This document shows positions 1 to 7,282 of a stretch of DNA of 64,000 nucleotides, one piece after another. The position numbers and the translations under genes are program-made. Within the stretch, counting starts at the first letter, position 1, and each line of letters begins with the position of its first letter. The stretch comes from Gammaproteobacteria bacterium (GTDB taxonomy: Bacteria > Pseudomonadota > Gammaproteobacteria > Steroidobacterales > Woeseiaceae), in the NCBI GenBank assembly GCA_029863305.1, contig JAOTVR010000005.1, forward strand, positions 21,458 to 85,457. The letters are read 5' to 3'. A model generated the notes under the pieces. It saw only the letters and a list, made by a program, of their open reading frames with translations. It was not told the DNA's origin and ran no database searches.

Positions 1-214
1 CGATAATCACGGATGAATCGATGATGATCTCGTCATCGTGGAGCAGGGTTGGCACGACTCCGTTAGGATTGAGTTGCTTGTATTCGGCCGTTAGTTGATC
101 ACCCTTGAATAGATCGAGCTTCTTCTCTGTGAACGGCAGCCCCTTCTCCCAAAGGCAGATCCGTACTTTCTGGCTACAGGTCGACTGAGGTGCGTTGTAA
201 AGAACGAATGACAA
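1..214 (-). CDS. Glutathione S-transferase family protein, N-terminal part (cut by window edge)
   Basis: Reading leftward from a TTG at 212-214 gives a thioredoxin-fold GST N-terminal domain: a first strand ending LYNAP, a Cys-type active-site segment STCSQKVRICLWEKG, the cis-Pro segment NGVVPTLLHDD and the glutathione gamma-glutamyl contact IIIDSS. The reading frame has an in-frame stop shortly upstream and no ATG or GTG before the domain. GGAG sits 6 bases before the TTG, so TTG is very likely the true start. The gene begins 40 bp after dctM ends, in the same direction, and is probably the last gene of the TRAP operon. The position of the Cys suggests an omega- or beta-like class, or a maleylacetoacetate-isomerase relative. 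Only about 71 residues are visible; the helical C-terminal domain lies outside the window. Confidence 0.85.
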   Translation of the reverse strand, partial: MSFVLYNAPQSTCSQKVRICLWEKGLPFTEKKLDLFKGDQLTAEYKQLNPNGVVPTLLHDDEIIIDSSVII

Positions 215-254
215 GACGATCTCCGGGACTGAAGCGGGTGCCCGAGCTGGCGAC

Positions 255-1535
255 TCAGTTCAGCATCATGTTCGGTACGACCAGGGAAATCCATGGCACG
301 TAGGTTATGAGCATCAGTACGGCCAGTAATACGATCAGCCAGGGGAACGACGCTTTTATCGTCTCCTCCAGCGTCATATTTGCAATGCCAGCCGTAACGA
401 ACAGATTGAGACCCACGGGTGGAGTGACCAGGCCGATCTGCATATTGACGATCATCAACACGCCGAGGTGAATTGGATCGATACCCATATCCATCGCAAT
501 CGGAAATACGATCGGCGTCAGGATCAGAACCACCGACGTCGGTTCCATGAAGTTCCCGGCGGCTAATAACAGCACGTTCAGCAACAACAGGAAACCCCAC
601 ACGGGTAGGCCTAAGCCGACGAGAAATTCGGATGCGAGCTGCGGAATTTGCTCTGTGGTCAGGAGAAACGCAAACATAAATGCGTTCGCAATGATGAACA
701 TCAGCATGACCGTTATCCTGCTCGCGTCGACCAGCACCTCGGGTACATGTTTGAGCGAAATGTCCCTGTACACGAAAACCGCGATAAAGAACGCGTACAC
801 AGCAGAAACAGCCGCAGCTTCTGTCGGCGTGAAAATCCCGGCGTAAATACCGCCCAAAATGATGACCACCAGCATCAGTCCCCAGAGCGCTTCGCGAAAC
901 GTCCTGACGACCTCCTTGAAGCTCACACGTTCCTGCCTCGGCATGTTCTCTTTGCGTGCGATAACGACGATCGTCACCATCATGACGAGCGTCAGGAGTA
1001 TCCCGGGCAGTATGCCTGCGATAAACAGTTTGCCGATCGACGATTCGGTAATTGCGCCGTAAACAACCATAACCAGCGAGGGTGGTATCAGGATGCCGAG
1101 CGTGCCGGAGTTACAGATGACTCCGGCAGAAAAACTCTTCGTATAACCCGATGCAACCATGCCGCCGATCATTACGCTCCCGACGGCGACGACGGTTGCC
1201 GGTGCTGAACCCGAAACGGCCGCAAAAAAAGCACTGGCCAGCAATGCCGCCATCGCCAGCCCGCCACGAAAATGGCCCACAAGTGCATTCGCAAAATCGA
1301 TCATGCGCCGAGCCACGCCGCCGGTCGTCATGAATGCCCCGGCGAGCACAAAAAATGGTACGGCCAGAAGCGGATAGACTTGCATCGTGTGAAAGAACTT
1401 CTGCGCATTCGACAACAGCGATTGGTCGCCGAACAGCAGCAACGTCAGCATGCTGGCGAGACCGAGTGATACCGCGACGGGCACACCGATAAAAAGCAGG
1501 ACGAACAGGGCCGCGAGCAGGAATATTGCTGTCAC
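255..1535 (-). CDS. dctM: TRAP transporter large permease (DctM family)
   Basis: This 426-residue inner-membrane protein has the length and hydrophobic profile of the DctM large subunit, which carries the substrate across the membrane using an ion gradient. Family landmarks are visible: FIGVPVAVSLGLAS near residue 15, VAVGSVMIGGMVASGY around 115, SGTLGILIPPSLVMVVYG around 143, and NMQIGLVTPPVGLNLFV near the C terminus. About 12-13 membrane helices are evident. Its start overlaps the end of dctQ by 4 bases, indicating translational coupling, and it follows dctP and dctQ in the usual P-Q-M order. The substrate cannot be told from this subunit. Assignment to the family is secure. Confidence 0.96.
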   Translation of the reverse strand: MTAIFLLAALFVLLFIGVPVAVSLGLASMLTLLLFGDQSLLSNAQKFFHTMQVYPLLAVPFFVLAGAFMTTGGVARRMIDFANALVGHFRGGLAMAALLASAFFAAVSGSAPATVVAVGSVMIGGMVASGYTKSFSAGVICNSGTLGILIPPSLVMVVYGAITESSIGKLFIAGILPGILLTLVMMVTIVVIARKENMPRQERVSFKEVVRTFREALWGLMLVVIILGGIYAGIFTPTEAAAVSAVYAFFIAVFVYRDISLKHVPEVLVDASRITVMLMFIIANAFMFAFLLTTEQIPQLASEFLVGLGLPVWGFLLLLNVLLLAAGNFMEPTSVVLILTPIVFPIAMDMGIDPIHLGVLMIVNMQIGLVTPPVGLNLFVTAGIANMTLEETIKASFPWLIVLLAVLMLITYVPWISLVVPNMMLN

Positions 1536-2080
1536 GACGGCGATTCCGGTTGTTCTTCGTGGGTATCGATCAACTTGGTGCTCGCGGCGGCCGCGCTGCC
1601 GCCAACGCCGTCGTCATCGCCGCGCAGCAAATGCCAGGCGACCTCGAGAAATCGAAAGCCGAGCAGCGTGAATCCCAGTGGCATCGTTGCAGTCAGCAAC
1701 CATTTAGGCGCCGGCACATCTCGTGCGAAGCTGCCCAGAACATAAAGTCGGTTAACGAACACGCTCGAGCCATAAAGCATCATAACGGCATACGCAATAC
1801 AAGCCGCAATGGCGATCAGCTGCACGTAACGACGCACTTTGGAGGGCATCCGTCGCGTCAGCAGGTCGACCGCGATATGGGTTTTCGTTCGAACGCCATA
1901 AGACATGCCGATCAGAACGAGGGCCGCAAAAGAATAGGTCGTTGCTTCGAGAGACCACACAATGCCGCTGTTGAACGCATAGCGGAGTACCACCTGGACA
2001 AATGTCAGCACGGTCATCAGGGCCAGCAAGAAAGCCAGGACAGCTTCTTCCAGCCGGTTGATGGCGCCGCGTATCTTCAA
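1532..2080 (-). CDS. dctQ: TRAP transporter small permease (DctQ family)
   Basis: A 182-residue protein with four predicted membrane helices, the typical size and topology of the DctQ subunit that pairs with DctM. The segment LALMTVLTFVQVVLRYAFNSG near residue 20 and FAALVLIGMSYGVRTKTHIAVD around residue 50 match the family pattern (W/F-E-E-x-x-R and GA/GM-R-x-x-x-H-I-x-V-D). The C-terminal 25 residues are polar and rich in Ala and Ser. The gene starts 2 bases after dctP ends and overlaps dctM by 4 bases, so the three TRAP genes are one translational unit. Confidence 0.95.
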   Translation of the reverse strand: MKIRGAINRLEEAVLAFLLALMTVLTFVQVVLRYAFNSGIVWSLEATTYSFAALVLIGMSYGVRTKTHIAVDLLTRRMPSKVRRYVQLIAIAACIAYAVMMLYGSSVFVNRLYVLGSFARDVPAPKWLLTATMPLGFTLLGFRFLEVAWHLLRGDDDGVGGSAAAASTKLIDTHEEQPESPS

Positions 2081-2082
2081 GC

Positions 2083-3123
2083 TCAGTTTGCTCCTGACTG
2101 CCGCGCAGCCAATGCTGCCGCAATCAGTTCAGCGCCTATGTTGCCTTCGAACTTTTGCCAGACCGGCCGCATTGCATCCTGCCAGTCTGTCAATTCATCC
2201 GGCGTCAGCGTGACAACTTCCGAGACCCCGGATTCGATGATTTTGGCTCGGCCTTCCATGTCGATGATCAACGACTGTTCGTTTGCCCAGGCGGCAACTT
2301 CCTTGACGATGTCGTCCAGTTCACCGCGAATATCATCGGGCAGCGAATTCCAGAAATCCGGATTAACCGCGACCAGGTAGCCGAGATAGCCGTGATTCGT
2401 TTCCGTGAGGTAGTCCTGAACTTCGTAGAACTTCGAGGAGTACATGTTGGACCAGGTATTTTCCTGTGCATCGACAGCGCCGGTTTGCAGCGCCTGGTAT
2501 ACCTCGCCGAACGCCATCTTCTGTGGGTTACCCCCGATTTGCAGCACCTGCGCCTGCAATACGTCCGACTCCATGATACGAAACTTGAGACCTTCCGCAG
2601 CCATGGGTGAACGCATGGGTACCGGCCCACCAAACTGCTTCATGCCGTTATGCCAGAAAGCCAGGCCCAGGATGCCCTTGTCGACCATCGCGTCCAGCAG
2701 GACGCTGCCTTCAGGGCTGGCCTGAAACCGTTCCACGGTCGCCAGGTCGGGAAACAGGAACGGCAGGTCGAAGATCTGAAACCTGTGCGTCAGGCGGTCC
2801 AGTTTCGACAACGACACAGCAATCATCTGCACCTCACCGAACACCAGTGCGTCCAACGAATCATCGTCACTCATCAGCTGACCGGACGGATACACCTCGA
2901 CCACTACCCGTCCTGCCAGCCGTGCTTCCACAATTTCCTTGAAGCGCTCCGCCGCCTGCCCCTTGGGTGTCGCCGGTGCCGTCACATGCGGAAACTTGAT
3001 CAGAATGGGCCCGTCGTCTGCCTGCTTGCCACAGCCGCCGATGACCAGGGCAATGCAAAACGCAATGACGGCACCATGCAGGCATCCAGGACTGAAGCGT
3101 GTGTGTTTATCGCTATTCATCAT
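2083..3123 (-). CDS. dctP: TRAP transporter substrate-binding protein (DctP family), lipoprotein
   Basis: The 346-residue product is the extracytoplasmic solute receptor of the TRAP system. The open frame extends upstream, but the start is placed at 3123, or the adjacent ATG at 3120, because GAGG lies just before and a lipoprotein signal follows at once (IAFCIALVIGGCGKQ, lipobox Gly-Gly-Cys). DctP landmarks include FPHVTAPATPKGQAAERFKE (residues about 45-65), VEVYPSGQL, FDLPFLFPDL, and the ligand-gating stretch PVPMRSPMAAEGLKFRI containing the conserved Arg that salt-bridges carboxylate substrates. AVDAQENTWSNMYSSKFYEVQDY is also typical. A carboxylate ligand is therefore likely. The upstream 113 bp to the M24-like gene may allow co-transcription with it. 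Confidence 0.95.
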   Translation of the reverse strand: MMNSDKHTRFSPGCLHGAVIAFCIALVIGGCGKQADDGPILIKFPHVTAPATPKGQAAERFKEIVEARLAGRVVVEVYPSGQLMSDDDSLDALVFGEVQMIAVSLSKLDRLTHRFQIFDLPFLFPDLATVERFQASPEGSVLLDAMVDKGILGLAFWHNGMKQFGGPVPMRSPMAAEGLKFRIMESDVLQAQVLQIGGNPQKMAFGEVYQALQTGAVDAQENTWSNMYSSKFYEVQDYLTETNHGYLGYLVAVNPDFWNSLPDDIRGELDDIVKEVAAWANEQSLIIDMEGRAKIIESGVSEVVTLTPDELTDWQDAMRPVWQKFEGNIGAELIAAALAARQSGAN

Positions 3124-3236
3124 TTTCCTCAATTGTGAGTTCTGACTTAGCTTATCAGGAATATGCGGCGGCCCATTGCCTGTACCAACCACATTTATGC
3201 CGCATCTAATGCCATTTGCCGCCGCTACGGCTTCGA

Positions 3237-4541
3237 TCAGTACTTGTTCGCAATGAACAAATCCTGCGCCGGAAAAAGCGTAATGACCCTGCATCCGTCT
3301 TTTGTAACAACGACTTCTTCTTCGATACGCGCAGCGCCGTTGCCATCAACGGCCGGACAGTAGGTTTCGAGCGCAAAGACCATTCCTTCCTGCAGCTCAA
3401 ACGGTTTATCGAAAGATACAAGCCGGCTGATGATTGGGCGCTCGTGAAGGGCAAGACCCAGACCGTGCCCGAACTGCAGACCGAATGCTTCCATTTCGTT
3501 CGCGAAGCCGAACTCGGTTGCCTTGGGCCACAACGCCGCAATCTTGTCCGTGGTGAGCCCCGGGCGCACTATGTTGATCGCCACATCAATCCATTCCCGC
3601 GCCTGCTTGTAGGCATCTTCCTGTGCCGGTGTGGACAGCCCGACGTTCAGTGTGCGGTAGTAACAGGTTCGATATCCCATGTAGGACTGAATGACATCGA
3701 AGAATGCCTGGTCGCCGGGCCGGTACATGCGATCGGTGAAATTGTGCGGGTGTGGCGCGCAGCGTTCGCCGGATACCGCGTTGATCGCCTCTACGTCATC
3801 GGAGCCGTTGTCGTAAAGAAACTTGTTCGCCAGAGCAACCATCTCGTTTTCGCGTGCACCGGGTTTCAGTTTTTCAGCGATTTCCTGATAACAACCGTCG
3901 ACGATGGCAGCGGACATATTGAGCAGAATGATCTCATCCATGCTCTTGATCTGCCGTGCATCCAGAAATACCTGTTGTCCATCGCGAACGTCGAGCCCCT
4001 CCTGTTGCAATGCAAACATCATCGGCGGTTCGACGATATCGACACCGACGGGCATATCGGCAACTCCCTCGGCTTTTAGCAGGTCATGAATCTCCCGCGC
4101 CGCATTCTTGAAAAGGCTTGCATCCTCCGGCACAGAGCCTCGCAAGCCCAGCATTCCTGCCTTGCAATGATCGGTCTTGAGCCATGGCGCATAGAGGCGA
4201 TGATGTGCAGCCGCCGAACCGAAATCCCACAGATAGGGATTTGCATTGCCGGTAAACAGCGCGTAGCGGCACACCTTGTCGCGGCTCCATTCGCCAATGA
4301 CGCTGCTCGTCAGATAACGGATGTTGTTATTGTCGAAGCACAGCAGCGATCCAAGCTGAGAGTTCTCGAGCGCCTGCTGCGCTCGCGCAACACGGTATTT
4401 GTGCAGCCGCCTGAAATCGACCCGCTCCTCGAAGTCAACGTGGGTTCGTCCGGGTGCTCCAATCGGGCGATCCCAGTTCCACCGCGGCTCAATGTCTTCA
4501 GGTGTAATGATTACCGGTTCCGTAGCTTCAAGCTCCGTCAT
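3237..4541 (-). CDS. M24-fold (creatinase/Xaa-Pro peptidase-like) protein with incomplete metal site
   Basis: This 434-residue protein has the N-terminal creatinase-like domain (ENSQLGSLLCFDNNNIRYLT, about 60-79) and a C-terminal pita-bread domain of family M24. The start at 4541 is chosen because AGGAG lies 5 bases upstream. In M24 enzymes five ligands bind two metals. Here Asp282 (AFFDVIQ), His359 (FGHGLGLALHE), Glu392 (ALETYC) and Glu407 (RIEEEVV) are in place, but the position 11 residues after Asp282, normally the second Asp, is Cys293 within GYRTCYYRT. The overall length recalls DddP and other non-peptidase M24 members. The enzyme may be a metal-poor lyase or hydrolase, or inactive as a peptidase. 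It heads the leftward TRAP operon, suggesting it acts on the transported compound. Confidence 0.82.
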   Translation of the reverse strand: MTELEATEPVIITPEDIEPRWNWDRPIGAPGRTHVDFEERVDFRRLHKYRVARAQQALENSQLGSLLCFDNNNIRYLTSSVIGEWSRDKVCRYALFTGNANPYLWDFGSAAAHHRLYAPWLKTDHCKAGMLGLRGSVPEDASLFKNAAREIHDLLKAEGVADMPVGVDIVEPPMMFALQQEGLDVRDGQQVFLDARQIKSMDEIILLNMSAAIVDGCYQEIAEKLKPGARENEMVALANKFLYDNGSDDVEAINAVSGERCAPHPHNFTDRMYRPGDQAFFDVIQSYMGYRTCYYRTLNVGLSTPAQEDAYKQAREWIDVAINIVRPGLTTDKIAALWPKATEFGFANEMEAFGLQFGHGLGLALHERPIISRLVSFDKPFELQEGMVFALETYCPAVDGNGAARIEEEVVVTKDGCRVITLFPAQDLFIANKY

Positions 4542-4605
4542 GCTGACTCCTGCTCGTCTATGCGACTGCTTTGTAACAGAGAGACTGACCGCAGAATGCG
4601 GTGCC

Positions 4606-4619
4606 TGCAAACGTGTGCA
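4606..4619. promoter_or_regulatory. Palindromic operator candidate, copy 1 (TGCA-N-ACGT-N-TGCA)
   Basis: The sequence TGCAAACGTGTGCA lies 65 bp upstream of the M24-like start. It matches the palindromic consensus TGCA-N-ACGT-N-TGCA and the general LacI-family half-site layout centred on CG. A second copy is found 116 bp away in the same divergent intergenic region. Binding by a LacI-type regulator is inferred; no such regulator gene is in the window. Confidence 0.5.
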
Positions 4620-4721
4620 AAAAAGCTTAGATCATCTGGCATGAGGAATCAACTCGCCCGCCGCTGGGGGCAGCGCCGGTCTCGCTGTTGCTTGCGCCAG
4701 TCGGCTTGATTTGCTAGTGTA

Positions 4722-4735
4722 TGCACACGTATGCA
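4722..4735. promoter_or_regulatory. Palindromic operator candidate, copy 2 (TGCA-N-ACGT-N-TGCA)
   Basis: The sequence TGCACACGTATGCA lies 96 bp before the dehydrogenase start at 4832. It shares 12 of 14 bases with copy 1, differing only at the two N positions. The 116-bp centre spacing is close to a whole number of helical turns (about 11), which would allow looping between sites. The overlapping direct repeat GTATGCA-N3-GTATGCA (4719-4735) is part of the same element. Confidence 0.5.
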
Positions 4736-4831
4736 TTTGAACGTACTGCGTCGCCGCCGGCCAAATATAAGCAAGAACAACAATTCAGACGTCAATCTGA
4801 CAGCAAATACGACAATCGGGAGTATCTAGCA

Positions 4832-5779
4832 TTGGCCACTATCGAACCGGGATCAAAGACGATTGGGTGGATCGGAACCGGCCGCATGGGCTTTGCGATG
4901 GCCGACAACCTCGCGAAGGCGGGCTGTCCGGTGCGTGCCTGGAATCGCACCAGAGCCAAGGCTGAACCACTGAGCAAGCATGGCGCCGAAATCGCCGACG
5001 AACTGCTGGATCTGGCGGATCGGGACATCCTGTTTACGATGGTCGCTACACAAGATCATTTGCGAGACGTCCTGTTCGGCGAATCCGGCGTGTTATCCGG
5101 CGATGCCGCGCCGAAAATCGTCGTCGATTGCACCTCGATATCCGCCGAGGTCTCCGCCGAAATTCGCGACCGTCTGGCACAGCGCGGCTCGCAGTTCATA
5201 GCGGCACCGGTAAGCGGCAACGCGAAGTGCGTCAAGGCAGGCAAGCTGAGCGTTGTTGCGTCAGGGCCGGAAGAGGTATTCAACCAGGTGCTCCCTTATC
5301 TCGAGATTATCGGCCGTCTTGGCGCGACTTATGTGGGTGAAGGAGAGCTGTCGAGAATCGTCAAAATCTGCCATAACGTCTTCCTCGGCGTCGTAACACA
5401 ATCACTTTCCGAGTTGACCATTCTTGCGCAGCAAGCTGGGGTACCGCGGCACGCGTTCCTGGACTTCATCAACAAGAGCGTGATGGGTTCTGTGTTCAGC
5501 CGGTACAAAACACCGGGCTGGGTCAACCTGGATTGGTCGGTTACTTTCACTCCCGAACTCATGCGCAAAGACATGGATCTCGGGCTCGCACTCGGGCGCA
5601 AATTCGAAGTCCCGATGCCGACCGCGAGCGTGTCGCGGGATGTCATGCAAGCTTCCATGGGGCACGGCAATACCGAGACAGTCGACTTCAGTATTGTCAT
5701 GGATTACATGGCCAAATGCTCAGGCGTAACACTCGAATCGGAAAATATTGACGTTGCGACCGGTCTGGAGACAGACTAG
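4832..5779 (+). CDS. NAD(P)-binding beta-hydroxyacid dehydrogenase (3-hydroxyisobutyrate dehydrogenase-like)
   Basis: The 315-residue product belongs to the 3-hydroxyisobutyrate dehydrogenase/tartronate-semialdehyde reductase family. The Rossmann motif GWIGTGRMG is at residues 12-20. The substrate-binding segment AAPVSGNAKCVKAGKL corresponds to the family APVSGG-x-x-x-A-x-x-G-x-L. The catalytic Lys is in RIVKICHNVFLG, where the usual K-x-x-N-N reads K-x-x-H-N. The frame is open upstream to 4721, but TTG at 4832, preceded by GGGAG at 9 bases, places the Rossmann fold at the normal distance from the N terminus. It is the first gene rightward of the paired palindromes and probably oxidises or reduces a 3-hydroxyacid made from the TRAP substrate. 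Confidence 0.88.
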   Translation: MATIEPGSKTIGWIGTGRMGFAMADNLAKAGCPVRAWNRTRAKAEPLSKHGAEIADELLDLADRDILFTMVATQDHLRDVLFGESGVLSGDAAPKIVVDCTSISAEVSAEIRDRLAQRGSQFIAAPVSGNAKCVKAGKLSVVASGPEEVFNQVLPYLEIIGRLGATYVGEGELSRIVKICHNVFLGVVTQSLSELTILAQQAGVPRHAFLDFINKSVMGSVFSRYKTPGWVNLDWSVTFTPELMRKDMDLGLALGRKFEVPMPTASVSRDVMQASMGHGNTETVDFSIVMDYMAKCSGVTLESENIDVATGLETD

Positions 5780-5804
5780 CAACATCAGATTGCGGACCGA
5801 TTAC

Positions 5805-6053
5805 ATGCCTACCTATGTATACGAAACCGTTCCCGACAGCCCGGAAGAAGAGCCCCGGCGCTTCGATGTTTTTCAACGCATGAGTGATCAACCGCTGACG
5901 CACGATCCCGAAAGCGGCGCGCCGGTGCGTCGAATCATTACGGGGGGTATCGGCTTGAAACTCGGCGTACTCAAACGCAGCACGACGGTAGACAAAAGCA
6001 GTCCTGCCGCGACCGCCTGTGGTTGTGCCACCGGGCGCCCTCATCGACATTGA
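5805..6053 (+). CDS. FmdB-like small protein lacking the zinc-ribbon cysteines
   Basis: An 82-residue protein starting MPTYVYETV and containing FDVFQRMSDQPLTHD and VRRIITGGIGLKL. This order reproduces the FmdB/zinc-ribbon family (MP-x-Y-x-Y, F-x-x-x-Q-x-M-S-D-x-P, P-V-x-R-x-I-S-G-G-x-G). The two Cys pairs that bind zinc are absent: the first knuckle is replaced by PDSPEEEP and the second by DPESGAP. The only cysteines are in the tail ACGCATGRPH. The gene follows the dehydrogenase by 25 bp and precedes the hydrolase, so it lies within one rightward operon. FmdB proteins were linked to regulation of amide uptake operons, but the biochemical role is unclear and may not require zinc here. Confidence 0.72.
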   Translation: MPTYVYETVPDSPEEEPRRFDVFQRMSDQPLTHDPESGAPVRRIITGGIGLKLGVLKRSTTVDKSSPAATACGCATGRPHRH

Positions 6054-6088
6054 CTCTATGACGCCTGGTGAAAATATTGGAGGTTCCA

Positions 6089-7264
6089 TTGCGACTTAAA
6101 CAAGCTCTCCTGGGAATGGTTTTTTGCTGCGCAATCGCGCCGTTCCCGTCGCTGGCGGACGACGATCAGCACGATGCGGAATTCGTTGAGGAAAGACGGC
6201 TGCGGCTTTGGAGTGCACAAACACAGAATCAGGACCTCGTTCATTCGACCTACAGGCGTATCAATCACATGCGGGGTACGGACCCCGGTTCCTGGGTCTA
6301 CGAGTGGTCACAAATAGGCAAGTACTTCGCCGACCGTGGTGAGGCGTTGGCCGCCGCTAATCAAATCGATGCGGCACGTAAAGCGTTCCTGAATGCATCC
6401 AAGTTTTACGGCATTGCGCGGTTCCCGGCGAAGACGCTTCCCGGTCAGGCAGAGGCTTATAACAAGCACTTACAATACTACAAACGAGCCGGCGAGTTTT
6501 TTGATCCGAAATTGGTGATCATCGACATTCCCTATGACAAACAGACCATTCAGGCCTACCTGCATATGCCGTCCGGTGTCGAAAAACCGGCACTGATATT
6601 GTGGAATGGTGGCATCGATACCTGGAAAGGCGACGTTTACAACAACATTCAGCCCTATGTTGATCGCGGCTTCGCTGTGCTGACCTTCGACGTGCTCGGC
6701 ACAGGGGAAAATTCCGCGTGGGCGGCGCAGAACGATTCCAATAAATTGCACAGCGCGGTTATCGATTACATGCAGAATCACCCGCTCATTGATGGTCGGT
6801 ACATCGCCCACGTGGGTTTCAGTTTTTCCGGCTACTACGCCGCGCGTAATGCGATTACGGAAGACCGCTTGTTTGCTGTCATATCAGCTTGCGGTCCGGT
6901 CCACGACGGCTGGCGAAACACCGATCGTCCGTGGGAAATTCAGGAGGCCCTGTCAGCCGCGATTCATATAGCACCCGATGACAACGATGCGATCAATCAG
7001 TACATGCTGGGTTTTTCGCTCGTTACCCAGGGTCTTCTGCGCGGACCCGACAGCGTAAAGCGGCCGACGCTCATTGTGAATGGTGATCTCGATCATCTTG
7101 CGCCGGTATCGGATCTGCGTCTGTTGGCGGACTCGGGTAAGGAAACAGACCTTTGGATCATGGGCGGAGATCAGCACTGTTTCGGCCAGTACCGGTCCAT
7201 CGTCATGCCCAAGATGGCCAACTGGCTGGCGCAGAAACTGGCGGCCAGCAGGGAAGCGCAATAA
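6089..7264 (+). CDS. Exported alpha/beta hydrolase (FrsA/DUF1100-like)
   Basis: The predicted 391-residue protein has a signal peptide (RLKQALLGMVFCCAIAPF, ending PSLADD) followed by a helical N-terminal domain and an alpha/beta-hydrolase core. TTG at 6089 is preferred as the start because a full GGAGG sits 5 bases upstream and the signal peptide begins there; the GTG at 6068 has no such site. The core shows the oxyanion region LILWNGGIDTWKG, the nucleophile elbow HVGFSFSGYYAAR (Ser in G-F-S-F-S), the Asp region IVNGDLDHLAPVSDL and the His region GGDQHCFGQY. This layout resembles the FrsA and 2,6-dihydroxypseudooxynicotine hydrolase group, which cleave esters or C-C bonds. The substrate is unknown. 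It closes the rightward operon and meets the convergent outer-membrane gene 18 bp later. Confidence 0.82.
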   Translation: MRLKQALLGMVFCCAIAPFPSLADDDQHDAEFVEERRLRLWSAQTQNQDLVHSTYRRINHMRGTDPGSWVYEWSQIGKYFADRGEALAAANQIDAARKAFLNASKFYGIARFPAKTLPGQAEAYNKHLQYYKRAGEFFDPKLVIIDIPYDKQTIQAYLHMPSGVEKPALILWNGGIDTWKGDVYNNIQPYVDRGFAVLTFDVLGTGENSAWAAQNDSNKLHSAVIDYMQNHPLIDGRYIAHVGFSFSGYYAARNAITEDRLFAVISACGPVHDGWRNTDRPWEIQEALSAAIHIAPDDNDAINQYMLGFSLVTQGLLRGPDSVKRPTLIVNGDLDHLAPVSDLRLLADSGKETDLWIMGGDQHCFGQYRSIVMPKMANWLAQKLAASREAQ

Positions 7265-7282
7265 CGCAAGCCCGGTCAGGGC

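Noticed and set aside
1526..2380. 284-codon rightward open frame opposite dctQ and dctP
   Set aside because: It overlaps two secure TRAP genes, has no recognisable motif and an Arg/Gln/His-rich composition typical of antisense shadow.
3237..4541. DMSP lyase DddP
   Set aside because: Length and fold are similar and a TRAP system is adjacent, but the metal-ligand Asp pattern is not that of DddP and no other DMSP gene is present. Left as an M24-fold protein.
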